Shown here piece by piece: positions 42,934-50,793 of a stretch of DNA of 64,000 bases. The DNA is taken from contig JAEWFC010000015.1 of the NCBI GenBank assembly GCA_023389035.1, positions 186,001 to 250,000 of the forward strand. Direction: 5' to 3'. Every line of letters starts with the position of its first letter. Position 1 is the stretch's first letter. Made by a program: the position numbers and the translations under genes. The notes beneath the pieces are model-generated. The model saw only the letters and a program-made list of their open reading frames with translations, did not search any database and had not been told where the DNA came from. Origin of the DNA: Acidobacteriota bacterium (GTDB lineage: Bacteria; Acidobacteriota; Blastocatellia; Pyrinomonadales; Pyrinomonadaceae).

Positions 42934-43341
42934 ATGACCTCACACGAGGAACCCCCTCAAAAAACAAATCGTTCCGGCACCCATCTGCCGCGCATTCTGC
43001 ATGTCGAGGATAGCCCTGACATGCAGTCGTTAACAGAGTTCGTACTTACAGAATACGAAATGACCACTGTCGATACGTTTGAACGCGGCCTTGCAGCCGC
43101 ACGCGAAGGCGGATTCGACCTATTGATCCTCGACCATTACCTGCCAGATGGAAACGGCATAAAGCTTTGCTCGCTGATCAGGACCTTCGACGAAAAAACA
43201 CCGATACTTTTCGTCACGAATGCACACGAGATCGGTCTTGCAGAGATCACGGCTGTTGGGGCGACCGCGATCGTGCGTAAAATGGGGAGTGGTTTTATTG
43301 ATGAACTGCTTCGAGTTGTTCGTGAGTTGACGACGCGGTGA
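42934..43341 (+). CDS. Stand-alone response regulator receiver domain
   Basis: A 135-residue protein with a short polar N-terminal extension (1-18) and one receiver domain: acidic pair E25-D26, phospho-acceptor D67 (LLILDHYLPDGNG), T95 and K116. No output domain. It is not next to a histidine kinase; its neighbour, 47 bases away and convergent, is the module 2 Ser/Thr kinase. The ATG at 42934 is preferred over a GTG at 42922. Confidence 0.88.
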   Translation: MTSHEEPPQKTNRSGTHLPRILHVEDSPDMQSLTEFVLTEYEMTTVDTFERGLAAAREGGFDLLILDHYLPDGNGIKLCSLIRTFDEKTPILFVTNAHEIGLAEITAVGATAIVRKMGSGFIDELLRVVRELTTR

Positions 43342-43388
43342 ACCTCGGTTACTTCTTACGCGACCTTCGATCGCGACGCGGGATCCCG

Positions 43389-46055
43389 TTAGTGAATTGG
43401 CGGAAGATTGATTCGGCGTGAAACTTCGGCCCATCTTGGATCGGACTTAAGTTTTTCGAGCGCAAGAAAGTTACCGTATCCGAACATGAACCCTTCGCGG
43501 CTATCGAGAGCTTCGTGTATCACCCGAAACGCGTTATCAAAGTCGTCCAGTGCAGCATAAACCAGAGCCCGTTCAGCGAGGTTTCTTTCTGCAGTCGAGT
43601 TTAGCAGTTCGAGCGCTTTGTTCCGATCGCCTTTCCGTGCATATACATAACCCAGCGAGAGCCCTCCGTGATTGTGTGCTTCCGCGAGCCGTATCGCCTC
43701 ATCGAACCTGCCGAGTTCGACATACAGATTGCGGAGGCCAGAATAGATCGCTTGCCAGTTCGGATCAACAGAGATCGCACGCTGAAATTGCTTCTCCGAC
43801 TGCTCAAAACGGCGTGCTTGGATCAAGAATGATCCATGAACAGATGGCCACCACGGCTCCGCCGGATCAAGATTGATCGCCGTTTCCATCTGTCGGGACA
43901 TTTCGTCCCACCGTTCGAGCCTTGCGAGCATATATGCATATGCGAAATGACCTTTCGCGTTACTGGGATCGAGCTCGATCCCGCGTTTACACGATTCTTC
44001 GCTTCGCTTCCAATCGAAATCATAGTTGTTGTAAATAAAACACATCGAAATGTGTGCCGCCGCGTTCTGTGGGTCGATCTCGAGCGCCCTTGTCGCAGCA
44101 TCTCGGGTCGGTTTCTCGGCTTCCGGGATCGGGATGTCGCCGACCATCGCACGAACGGTCCACGCGTCAGCAAGCCCTGCCCAGGCGTCGGCATAATCTG
44201 GCTCGATGCTGACAGCCTTTTGAAATTGCTCAACGGCTTGCCTCTCGCTTTCCTTGGTCCACTTGTGAAAATACTGTTTTCCCAGCAAAAAGGCCTCAGT
44301 AGCGTCAGGATCGATAGACTTAGCGCTGCCGAATTTTCGCTGTAGGTCCGGTGTGAGCTTAATGCTTATCTCACCTGCGACCGCCTGGGCGATCTCGCTC
44401 TGAAGCTTAAGAATATCGGAAACCGACCGTTCGTAACTCTTGCTCCACAGCGGCGAATCGGTGGCGGCGTGGATAAGCTGGGTGGTTATTCTGAATCTTT
44501 CGCCGGAACGCTGTACCGAGCCCTCGATCACCCCGTCGACATTAAGCTCTCGGGCTATTTCAGGGACGGATTTACCCGACCCTTTGTACCGCATCACCGA
44601 GGTGCGCGAAATAACCTTTAAAGCCGCGATCTTCGAGAGGTCGCCGATCAATGCCTCGGTCATCCCGTCCGCGAAATAGTCCTGCGACGGGTCGCCGGAC
44701 AGGTTTGCGAGCGGCAGCACGGCGATCGATTTGATTTGCCGGGCGTCGGCCGTCGTACTATTTGAAAAGAACCAGTAACCTGCACCGACAGTTGTAGCGA
44801 GCAAGACAAGCAAGAGTGCAAGGACCCCTTTTCTGTGCTGCCGGATCTCGCTGACAATGTACTCCGCACTCGAAGTCGTCTGAAGCCGCAGCTGTTCCGT
44901 CGCTGCCTCATTTCTGTCGGTGGCTTCATCGGTGACCGTCTGCGAAGCGGACGCACGTTCGGCCTTTTTGGTGAAGTCGAGTCCCCGTTTGATGTCCTTC
45001 AGATCTACCACAAGATCTTTTATATGGTGATACCGTTCATTTCGATCTTTCCTCAGGGTCTTGCTGACTACTCGCTGCAGCTCTGCAGGGACATCGGGTC
45101 GGAATGCGGAAAGCGGTTCGGGCTCGTTATTCAGGATCGCACTGATCGTATCGCTTGTTGTTTCTCCGACGAACGGTGTTCGCCCTGTGAGCAGTTCATA
45201 GATCACTACGCCGAGGCTGAAGATATCCGTGCGAGCATCAACGTCCTTGCCCCGAGCTTGTTCCGGAGACATATAGTTTACAGTGCCCAGGATCATTCCT
45301 TTTGCGGTAGGGCTATGCTCGATGGTCGAATTCTCTGAGCCGAGAAAGGTCTTGTTTTTCTGCTCGACAAGTTTCGCCAAGCCGAAATCCAGGACCTTCG
45401 CAAAGCCGTCGGGCCGGATCATTATATTTTCAGGTTTGATATCGCGATGAACGAGATTTGCCTCATGAGCAGCCGCGAGAGCGTTCGCGGTTTGGACCGC
45501 GATGTCCAAAACATCGGCATACGACAACCTTTGTCCGTGAAGCCGTTGGCGAAGCGTTTCGCCCTCTATGAATTCGCTGACTATATAATGGTCGTCGCCG
45601 CTGGTACCCACATCATGGACGATCAAGATGTTCGGATGGTTAAGGGCCGATGCGGTCTTGGCCTCCCGGAGGAACCGATGGAGGTTAGACTCATTTTTGC
45701 TGAAATTAGCGTTTAGGATCTTTACCGCGACATTGCGGTCGAGTTTCTGGTCGCGGGCGAGATAAACCTCGCCCATGCCGCCCTCGCCGATCTGACGGAT
45801 GATCTGGTAATGTGCAAAAGTCCTGCCGACGACCGGCTTCGTAGGAACGGTGTCGATAATGTCCGCAACGCGCTCAACCGCCGGCGTCTCCATAAAGCTA
45901 TTCGCTTCGGAATGCGAGGATAAAAGAGATCTGACCTCCGCGAGCAGCTCTAAATCGTCACCGCAGGCTTCAACAACGAATACATCCCGCTCGTCCGGCC
46001 CGCGTTCGAGAGCCGCATCGAAGATCTTTCTGACTTTTCCCCAACTGTTTTCCAC
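43389..46055 (-). CDS. Ser/Thr protein kinase with TolB/FlgO-like and TPR regions (module 2)
   Basis: An 888-residue protein starting with GTG at 46055. The layout parallels module 1: helical N terminus, kinase domain at 83-350 (IGEGGMG, Lys112, HRDIKPEN with Asp205, DFG 223-225), and a transmembrane helix near 432-452 (GVLALLLVLLATTVGAGYWF). The extracytoplasmic part begins with a TolB/FlgO-type domain (SIAVLPLANLSGDPSQDYFADG, LKVISRTSVMRYKG, GVIEGSVQRSG) and ends with TPRs (about 600-860). This domain order is common in adenylate-cyclase-like and kinase receptors of Acidobacteria. It lies 229 bases downstream of an ECF sigma gene. Confidence 0.92.
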   Translation of the reverse strand: MENSWGKVRKIFDAALERGPDERDVFVVEACGDDLELLAEVRSLLSSHSEANSFMETPAVERVADIIDTVPTKPVVGRTFAHYQIIRQIGEGGMGEVYLARDQKLDRNVAVKILNANFSKNESNLHRFLREAKTASALNHPNILIVHDVGTSGDDHYIVSEFIEGETLRQRLHGQRLSYADVLDIAVQTANALAAAHEANLVHRDIKPENIMIRPDGFAKVLDFGLAKLVEQKNKTFLGSENSTIEHSPTAKGMILGTVNYMSPEQARGKDVDARTDIFSLGVVIYELLTGRTPFVGETTSDTISAILNNEPEPLSAFRPDVPAELQRVVSKTLRKDRNERYHHIKDLVVDLKDIKRGLDFTKKAERASASQTVTDEATDRNEAATEQLRLQTTSSAEYIVSEIRQHRKGVLALLLVLLATTVGAGYWFFSNSTTADARQIKSIAVLPLANLSGDPSQDYFADGMTEALIGDLSKIAALKVISRTSVMRYKGSGKSVPEIARELNVDGVIEGSVQRSGERFRITTQLIHAATDSPLWSKSYERSVSDILKLQSEIAQAVAGEISIKLTPDLQRKFGSAKSIDPDATEAFLLGKQYFHKWTKESERQAVEQFQKAVSIEPDYADAWAGLADAWTVRAMVGDIPIPEAEKPTRDAATRALEIDPQNAAAHISMCFIYNNYDFDWKRSEESCKRGIELDPSNAKGHFAYAYMLARLERWDEMSRQMETAINLDPAEPWWPSVHGSFLIQARRFEQSEKQFQRAISVDPNWQAIYSGLRNLYVELGRFDEAIRLAEAHNHGGLSLGYVYARKGDRNKALELLNSTAERNLAERALVYAALDDFDNAFRVIHEALDSREGFMFGYGNFLALEKLKSDPRWAEVSRRINLPPIH

Positions 46056-46253
46056 TTTCTACAAAATACTTCCTGCCCTTGACACGGATTACCAAGCTCG
46101 CAAATCTCGGGATTCACCAAATAGGTTGTACTCTTGCATCTCTTTCGACTCAACCCGAAGATTCTCACAGATTCGAGCGAGCTGCTGCCAATTATCGTCT
46201 TCCATGTGCCGACGGTAAATCTTCGGTTTCTTTTTGCGAAGAAGATTCAGTCT

Positions 46254-46287
46254 TAACATACGGACACGGGTGTATGTCCGTATGTTA
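46254..46287. repeat. 13-base perfect inverted repeat between kinase and ECF sigma genes
   Basis: TAACATACGGACA (46254-46266) and TGTCCGTATGTTA (46275-46287) with an 8-base loop. It includes the stop codon of the sigma gene. It has no T-run, so it is an operator or an attenuating hairpin rather than a standard terminator. It could reduce transcription into the downstream kinase. Confidence 0.7.
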
Positions 46288-46845
46288 TCTGGTCAGCTCT
46301 CGATGCAGCCAGGCCTTTGCCATTGCCCAATCCCGCTTCACGGTCGATTCGGAAACGCCAAGCACTTGGGCCGTTGCAGATACGTCCAAACCCGAGAAGA
46401 ACCTAAGTTCGACAACCTTGGCCATTCCAGGATCTTTTTCCCCGAGCCGCGTGAGGACCTGATCAAGCTCTATGAGATCAAAATTACTGTCGCTAACGGA
46501 GATCGTCATCGCATTCTCCAGTGGAAGGTCGCTCGCCACGCCTCCACGTCGCACTCGGTGGCGGGTTTTCGCGTGATCGATCAGTATGCGACGCATCATG
46601 ATCGCGGCGATACTGAAAAAATGGCGTCTGCTCTCCCATTCGATAGAGTCTTGTTTCACTAGCTTGAGATACGCTTCATTTACGAGCCCGGTGGTCTGCA
46701 ATGTATGGCCGGGACGCTCTCGCCGGAGATATCGGTGGGCCTGACGGCGCAACTCGTCGTAAACGAGCTGAAAGAGTTCCTCTTCGGAATCCGCACTTCG
46801 ATCGCTGCCCCAGTTACGCAATATCTCGCTCACGTCGTTCGCCAT
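46285..46845 (-). CDS. ECF sigma factor, Sig-70_X6 type, linked to a Ser/Thr kinase (module 2)
   Basis: A 186-residue paralogue of the module 1 sigma factor. Region 2 shows LFQLVYDELRRQAHRYL and FFSIAAIMMRRILIDHAKT; region 4 shows KVVELRFFSGLDVSATAQVLG and SESTVKRDWAMAKAW. The DAED position reads QTTG with Thr51 and Thr52, again without acidic residues. No anti-sigma gene is seen. A secreted protein gene with the shared promoter-like element is divergent from it at 47067. Confidence 0.92.
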   Translation of the reverse strand: MANDVSEILRNWGSDRSADSEEELFQLVYDELRRQAHRYLRRERPGHTLQTTGLVNEAYLKLVKQDSIEWESRRHFFSIAAIMMRRILIDHAKTRHRVRRGGVASDLPLENAMTISVSDSNFDLIELDQVLTRLGEKDPGMAKVVELRFFSGLDVSATAQVLGVSESTVKRDWAMAKAWLHRELTR

Positions 46846-46939
46846 AAGCTTATCCCACTAAGAATATAACCCGTCTTGGCCCAATTTCCGCCAAAAATCC
46901 GTTTCGTCCCGGTGGGTAAGTCTCAAAATTAAAAAAGTC

Positions 46940-46975
46940 TGACCTATGTTTCAGAGATCCGTCGCGGTACTAGAT
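46940..46975 (+). promoter_or_regulatory. Putative ECF-type promoter, copy 2
   Basis: TGACCT (46940), 19 bases to CCGTCGCGGTAC (46959), then TAGATA. The same words occur at 48500, and a weaker form at 37104. It is about 95 bases upstream of the haloperoxidase-like gene. Confidence 0.6.
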
Positions 46976-47066
46976 AGAGACACCCAATCGAGATCTCAGC
47001 ACGGCCGGCAATGTAGATGGCCGGTGTATTCAATTATCAACAACGATATTAAATGGAGAAAGAACG

Positions 47067-48362
47067 ATGAATAAACGATACCTAACAGCTTTTCTTATGC
47101 TGTTCGCGATGCTCGCAGGGCTTCCGCCGGCAGCCTATCCGACGGATGTAAAGGATTCGCGAACCGATGGCGGAGCCGCGGAAAACGTTATCCTCAGATG
47201 GAACAGGGTTCTGGTCCAAACGGTCATAATTCCGGGCCAGCAGCCGAGCCACATTGTTGCCGCTCGAAGTTTCGCGATGATGCACGGCGCGATGTTTGAC
47301 GCAGTGAACTCGATCGATGGAACGTATGAACCATATCTGATCGACGTGCCGGGAACGAAAAATGCGTCGATCGATGCTGCGGCAGCTAAGGCTGCGTACG
47401 ACGTTCTGTCGGCACTGTATCCCACGAGGATCGCAGAATTTGCTGCCGAGCTTGACGCTTCGCTCGAGGGCATTCCCGACAACCGAGTTCGCCAGGGAAT
47501 GACCGTCGGCAGCCGGGCTGCAGCTGCAATGCTCGCCGACCGCGAAAACGACGGTTGGAACGCGGAACGGCCGATCTATGTCTTACCACCCGATCCCGGC
47601 AATTGGCAGCCCACACCGAGTGCACCGGCGGCCTTCACACACTACCCCGCGGTCAGACCCTTTGTTCTCTCAAGCGGTTCACAGTTTATGCCTCCGCCGC
47701 CGCCAGCACTTACAAGTACAGAGTATGCGGCAGCTTTCAATGAGGTCAAAGCCCTTGGTTCATCTCTCGGTTCCACGAGGACAGCCGATCAAACAGAGTC
47801 AGCTCTTGCCTGGGCAAGCATCGGCACGCCGACAGGGGTAGCGGTGATCTGGAATAACATCGCCCGCGCGCTGGCAGTGTCGCAGAGTACCACGACTGTC
47901 GGCAACGCGAGGCTTTTCGCGATGCTTAATATGTCGCACCACGACGGATTTCAGACCTCGTTCGCCAGCAAGTTTCACTACGGACTCTGGCGTCCGGTGA
48001 CGGCTATACAGCGTGCCGGTGAAGACGGCAACGACGATACCACGGCCGATCCAAACTGGGCGTCGCTGATCGGGAATCCTCCGTATCCCACGTATGCCGG
48101 AAACGTCGCCACTATAGGTATGGCAAATGCCGGCATCTTAGCTCTATTTTTCGGACGAGACGATCTGCCCGTTGAGTACACGTTTGCAAATGGCGTCACG
48201 CGTCGTTGGGCGAGTCTATCGGCGATGGCAGACGACGGTGCCCGAAGCCGCGAGTACGGTGGCATCCACTTCCGGTTCGATAGCGTCGCAGGCCAGTCGA
48301 TCGGGCTGAATACCAGCAATTACGTTTTCACCCACGCTATGACCCCAAGGTGCCGTAAATAG
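47067..48362 (+). CDS. Secreted vanadium haloperoxidase-like (PAP2 superfamily) protein
   Basis: A 431-residue exported protein, signal peptide about 1-25. It matches the bacterial vanadium-dependent haloperoxidase / PAP2 family: KFHYGLWRPVTAI supplies the Lys and Arg-Pro phosphate/vanadate motif, and SREYGGIHFRF supplies the last Arg and His. The middle motif, normally PSGH with an essential His, reads YAGNVA, so that His is absent. The enzyme may therefore be inactive or work differently. It is divergent from the module 2 ECF sigma gene and likely under it. Confidence 0.82.
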   Translation: MNKRYLTAFLMLFAMLAGLPPAAYPTDVKDSRTDGGAAENVILRWNRVLVQTVIIPGQQPSHIVAARSFAMMHGAMFDAVNSIDGTYEPYLIDVPGTKNASIDAAAAKAAYDVLSALYPTRIAEFAAELDASLEGIPDNRVRQGMTVGSRAAAAMLADRENDGWNAERPIYVLPPDPGNWQPTPSAPAAFTHYPAVRPFVLSSGSQFMPPPPPALTSTEYAAAFNEVKALGSSLGSTRTADQTESALAWASIGTPTGVAVIWNNIARALAVSQSTTTVGNARLFAMLNMSHHDGFQTSFASKFHYGLWRPVTAIQRAGEDGNDDTTADPNWASLIGNPPYPTYAGNVATIGMANAGILALFFGRDDLPVEYTFANGVTRRWASLSAMADDGARSREYGGIHFRFDSVAGQSIGLNTSNYVFTHAMTPRCRK

Positions 48363-48369
48363 ATGATCA

Positions 48370-48395
48370 AAGGGTTCCGACCTGTCGGAACCCTT
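48370..48395 (+). terminator. Terminator-like hairpin after haloperoxidase-like gene
   Basis: AAGGGTTCCGA and TCGGAACCCTT form a perfect 11-base-pair stem with a CCTG loop, 8 bases after the stop; no T-run follows. Confidence 0.7.
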
Positions 48396-48499
48396 CGCGT
48401 CAACTTGCTGCGGATTTAGAAGCGTCTCGTACATACGAGGCGCATTTTCGTATCTAAGCGACCCCCGAAAACAATTTTCTTAAAACCAGTGAAGAATTT

Positions 48500-48535
48500 T
48501 GACCTTTGTTCTCAAAACCGTCGCGGTAATAGATA
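48500..48535 (+). promoter_or_regulatory. Putative ECF-type promoter, copy 3
   Basis: TGACCT (48500), 18 bases to CCGTCGCGGTAA (48518), then TAGATA. Nearly identical to the element at 46940. It lies about 85 bases upstream of the ATG at 48603. Confidence 0.6.
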
Positions 48536-48602
48536 TAGGCCAAATAATTAGCGAATGGCCGAGTTTCAGCAGTAATGATCCAAATTTCTTAGGAGAACGA
48601 CC

Positions 48603-49424
48603 ATGATCTTACGAATTCCGAAATTTTACATAGTACCCACCCTATTTCTTGTCACCTTCTTCACAACGGGTCCGGCACACGCACAGATAACGATAAAGAT
48701 CCCAAAGCTCCGAGAGATATTTCGTGAGAAACCCAGAGCGGAGCAGACTCCGAAAGCCGCAGTGACAGAAAATTCGGAAGCGACATCGGGAAATGACGTC
48801 GAAACCCCGGCCACACCGCAACTGCAAGTTACCAAAGTACAACCTGTAAACGAGTGCGATAGCGGTGCCGAATACGTTCACCTTCGAGACCTTGCGAAGA
48901 CGAAGAAAGAGGTAATCGAGTACGTTCCTGGTCAGCGTGAATATTTCGTCTCAATTTTGAGTGACTACCGAAATGAATATCTCGAAGCAGCCATGCTTCC
49001 GTGGGTGCGGGAAAGTTGGCTAAAGGAAAAGGGCGATCAATTCACCAGATGCCTGACACCGGCCCTCGATGACCTGGCTACGGTCGCCCGTCAGAAACTA
49101 CCGACGTTTACCGGGCCCACGCGCTATAAGCTCGGCACCGCGGCTGAGAAAGCCCTGATCCGCGCCTCAGTCCCGGATACAGCAAAAGCTAAGGTTTTTT
49201 TGACCGGCGTTATCCAGGCCAACTGGCTGATCGCGAAGGACAACTACAACTTCCCAACGTCCCGTTACAAGCACGGTGCGGTCCTATACAAAAACCCCGG
49301 CCAGGATTTCTGCTGGGTCGTATTCATCAACATCATTCAGGATTACGCCGGCGGCGGAACCTACGGCGCAAGCTACGGAAACTACGTCGGACGCTCGCTA
49401 AGCGGCTGCCCGGCCGGGAAATAG
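48603..49424 (+). CDS. Secreted protein of unknown function
   Basis: A 273-residue exported protein with signal peptide about 1-26 (FLVTFFTTGPAHAQ). A disordered stretch (about 45-80) precedes a globular region with four Cys (CDSG, RCLTP, FCWVV, GCPAG) that may form two disulfides. Words such as LLPWVRESW-like AAMLPWVRESWLKEKG and YKHGAVLYKNPGQDFCWVV are visible, but no family is recognised. AGGAG lies 8 bases upstream of the ATG. It shares its promoter element with the haloperoxidase-like gene, so it is a candidate member of the same ECF regulon. Confidence 0.7.
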   Translation: MILRIPKFYIVPTLFLVTFFTTGPAHAQITIKIPKLREIFREKPRAEQTPKAAVTENSEATSGNDVETPATPQLQVTKVQPVNECDSGAEYVHLRDLAKTKKEVIEYVPGQREYFVSILSDYRNEYLEAAMLPWVRESWLKEKGDQFTRCLTPALDDLATVARQKLPTFTGPTRYKLGTAAEKALIRASVPDTAKAKVFLTGVIQANWLIAKDNYNFPTSRYKHGAVLYKNPGQDFCWVVFINIIQDYAGGGTYGASYGNYVGRSLSGCPAGK

Positions 49425-49476
49425 CAGCTCCCGTTAGACAAATAATCCTGGCGTCTATTTCGTTTATCACAGACAG

Positions 49477-49513
49477 ATCCCGGCCCAGATCTCACCTAAA
49501 TCGGGGCCGGGAT
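49477..49513. repeat. Inverted repeat in front of the beta-helix adhesin gene
   Basis: ATCCCGGCCC (49477-49486) and GGGCCGGGAT (49504-49513), perfect arms with a 17-base loop, 53 bases after one gene and 14 bases before the next ATG. It may terminate the upstream transcript or fold in the adhesin leader. Confidence 0.6.
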
Positions 49514-49527
49514 ATCGAGGAATCAAC

Positions 49528-50631
49528 ATGCGATACCAGTGCCGGCCGTATAGGCTCAGTGCAAAGGCCACAAATATCTTATCTAATGCATTGATTTTCA
49601 TAGGGCTGGTGGGCTTGACCGCCTCCCCCCAGTACGCCCAAGCGGCGACTTATACCGTTGATACGACCGCAGATAATACTTCCCTGACAGCTTGCACAGC
49701 GGCACCTACTGACTGCTCCCTTCGCGGTGCCATTGCCAATGCAAACTCAACAATAGTTGATGACACTATCGACTTCATTATTCCTGCGAATGATCCTGGC
49801 TGCACTTCAACGGGAATATGCACGATTACTTTGATCAACGGACTAGTTTCTATCAGCTCTGCCTCAACAGGAGGAGCTCTGAACGTAAGAAACGCAACCG
49901 GGGCAGGTAATCTGTTGATCTCCGGCAATGATAGTTCCGGGATTTTTTCTATAAGTGGCGGAAATCTAACTCTTAGTGGAGTAACTGTTACACGCGGATC
50001 CGATAGCGGTATAAGCAACTGGGGCACGTTAACGCTTTTGAACTCGATAGTCAGCGGCAATTGGGGGAGTTCGGCTGGTGGCATATTTAACAATGGCTCA
50101 CTGATCATGACTCGAAGCACTGTTAGCGGGAATACAGGAAGCTTAGGAGGCGGTATCGTTAACGCTCCAGGAGCCACAGCGTTATTGACGAATTCGACGG
50201 TAAGCGGGAATACGGCTGGTAACGGCGGCGGTGTTTACAATAACTCCATGCTTGGAATCACTAGCAGTCTCACTCTGATCAGCTCAACAATAACGGAGAA
50301 CGCTGCATCCATTGGAACAGGGTACATTGGCAGCGGCATATTTAGTGCCTCATCCTCGGCCGTGGGAGGCACTTTCCCGGCCTCTAGTAGGGTGATCGCA
50401 AGCAACAGCATCATTGCTGCAAATAGTGGTGGTTTCGATTGTGCCGGAGTTTGCGTGTCAAATGGCTACAACCTGGTGGGAAGGGCTGAAAACGGATCAT
50501 TTACCGGTATCGGTGATCACGCGGGTACAGTTTCTTCTCCCATCAACCCAATGCTCGGACCGCTTGCAGATAACGGTGGTTCGACTTTCACGCATGCGCT
50601 CTTGCCTAATTCACCCGCGATAGATAGGTGA
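49528..50631 (+). CDS. Beta-helix adhesin (choice-of-anchor Q type), N-terminal piece ended by in-frame TGA
   Basis: A 367-residue product with a signal peptide (about 15-41, LIFIGLVGLTASPQYAQA) and a right-handed beta-helix built from repeats such as NNGSLIMTRSTVSGNTGS and LTNSTVSGNTAGNGGGVYNN. Each block opens with TVDTTADNTS...CSLRGAIANAN and closes with SPAID. The reading frame stops at TGA 50629-50631 directly after SPAIDR but continues open in the same frame to 54738. In the other blocks the next residue is a conserved Gly, so a GGA to TGA change is the simplest explanation. Alone this piece would be secreted but lacks the later domains. Confidence 0.75.
   Translation: MRYQCRPYRLSAKATNILSNALIFIGLVGLTASPQYAQAATYTVDTTADNTSLTACTAAPTDCSLRGAIANANSTIVDDTIDFIIPANDPGCTSTGICTITLINGLVSISSASTGGALNVRNATGAGNLLISGNDSSGIFSISGGNLTLSGVTVTRGSDSGISNWGTLTLLNSIVSGNWGSSAGGIFNNGSLIMTRSTVSGNTGSLGGGIVNAPGATALLTNSTVSGNTAGNGGGVYNNSMLGITSSLTLISSTITENAASIGTGYIGSGIFSASSSAVGGTFPASSRVIASNSIIAANSGGFDCAGVCVSNGYNLVGRAENGSFTGIGDHAGTVSSPINPMLGPLADNGGSTFTHALLPNSPAIDR
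50629..50631 (+). other. In-frame TGA interrupting the adhesin gene
   Basis: Codons AGG TGA GGT GGC TTT GGA TCT: the TGA stands where the other blocks have Gly (AIDKG). The frame on both sides matches the family consensus (GFGSSSDQRGFLRPAD after it). It is a nonsense mutation, a sequencing error, or a readthrough site. Confidence 0.7.
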
Positions 50632-50793
50632 GGTGGCTTTGGATCTTCATCCGACCAGCGAGGGTTCCTTCGTCCAGCAGACATCAGTTACATACCAAAC
50701 GCAACCGACGGATCGGACATTGGCGCGTTTGAGTTCGAGTCTACTGAGGCGGCGACCTTTACCGTCAATTCAACTCTCGATGTTCAGGACAGT

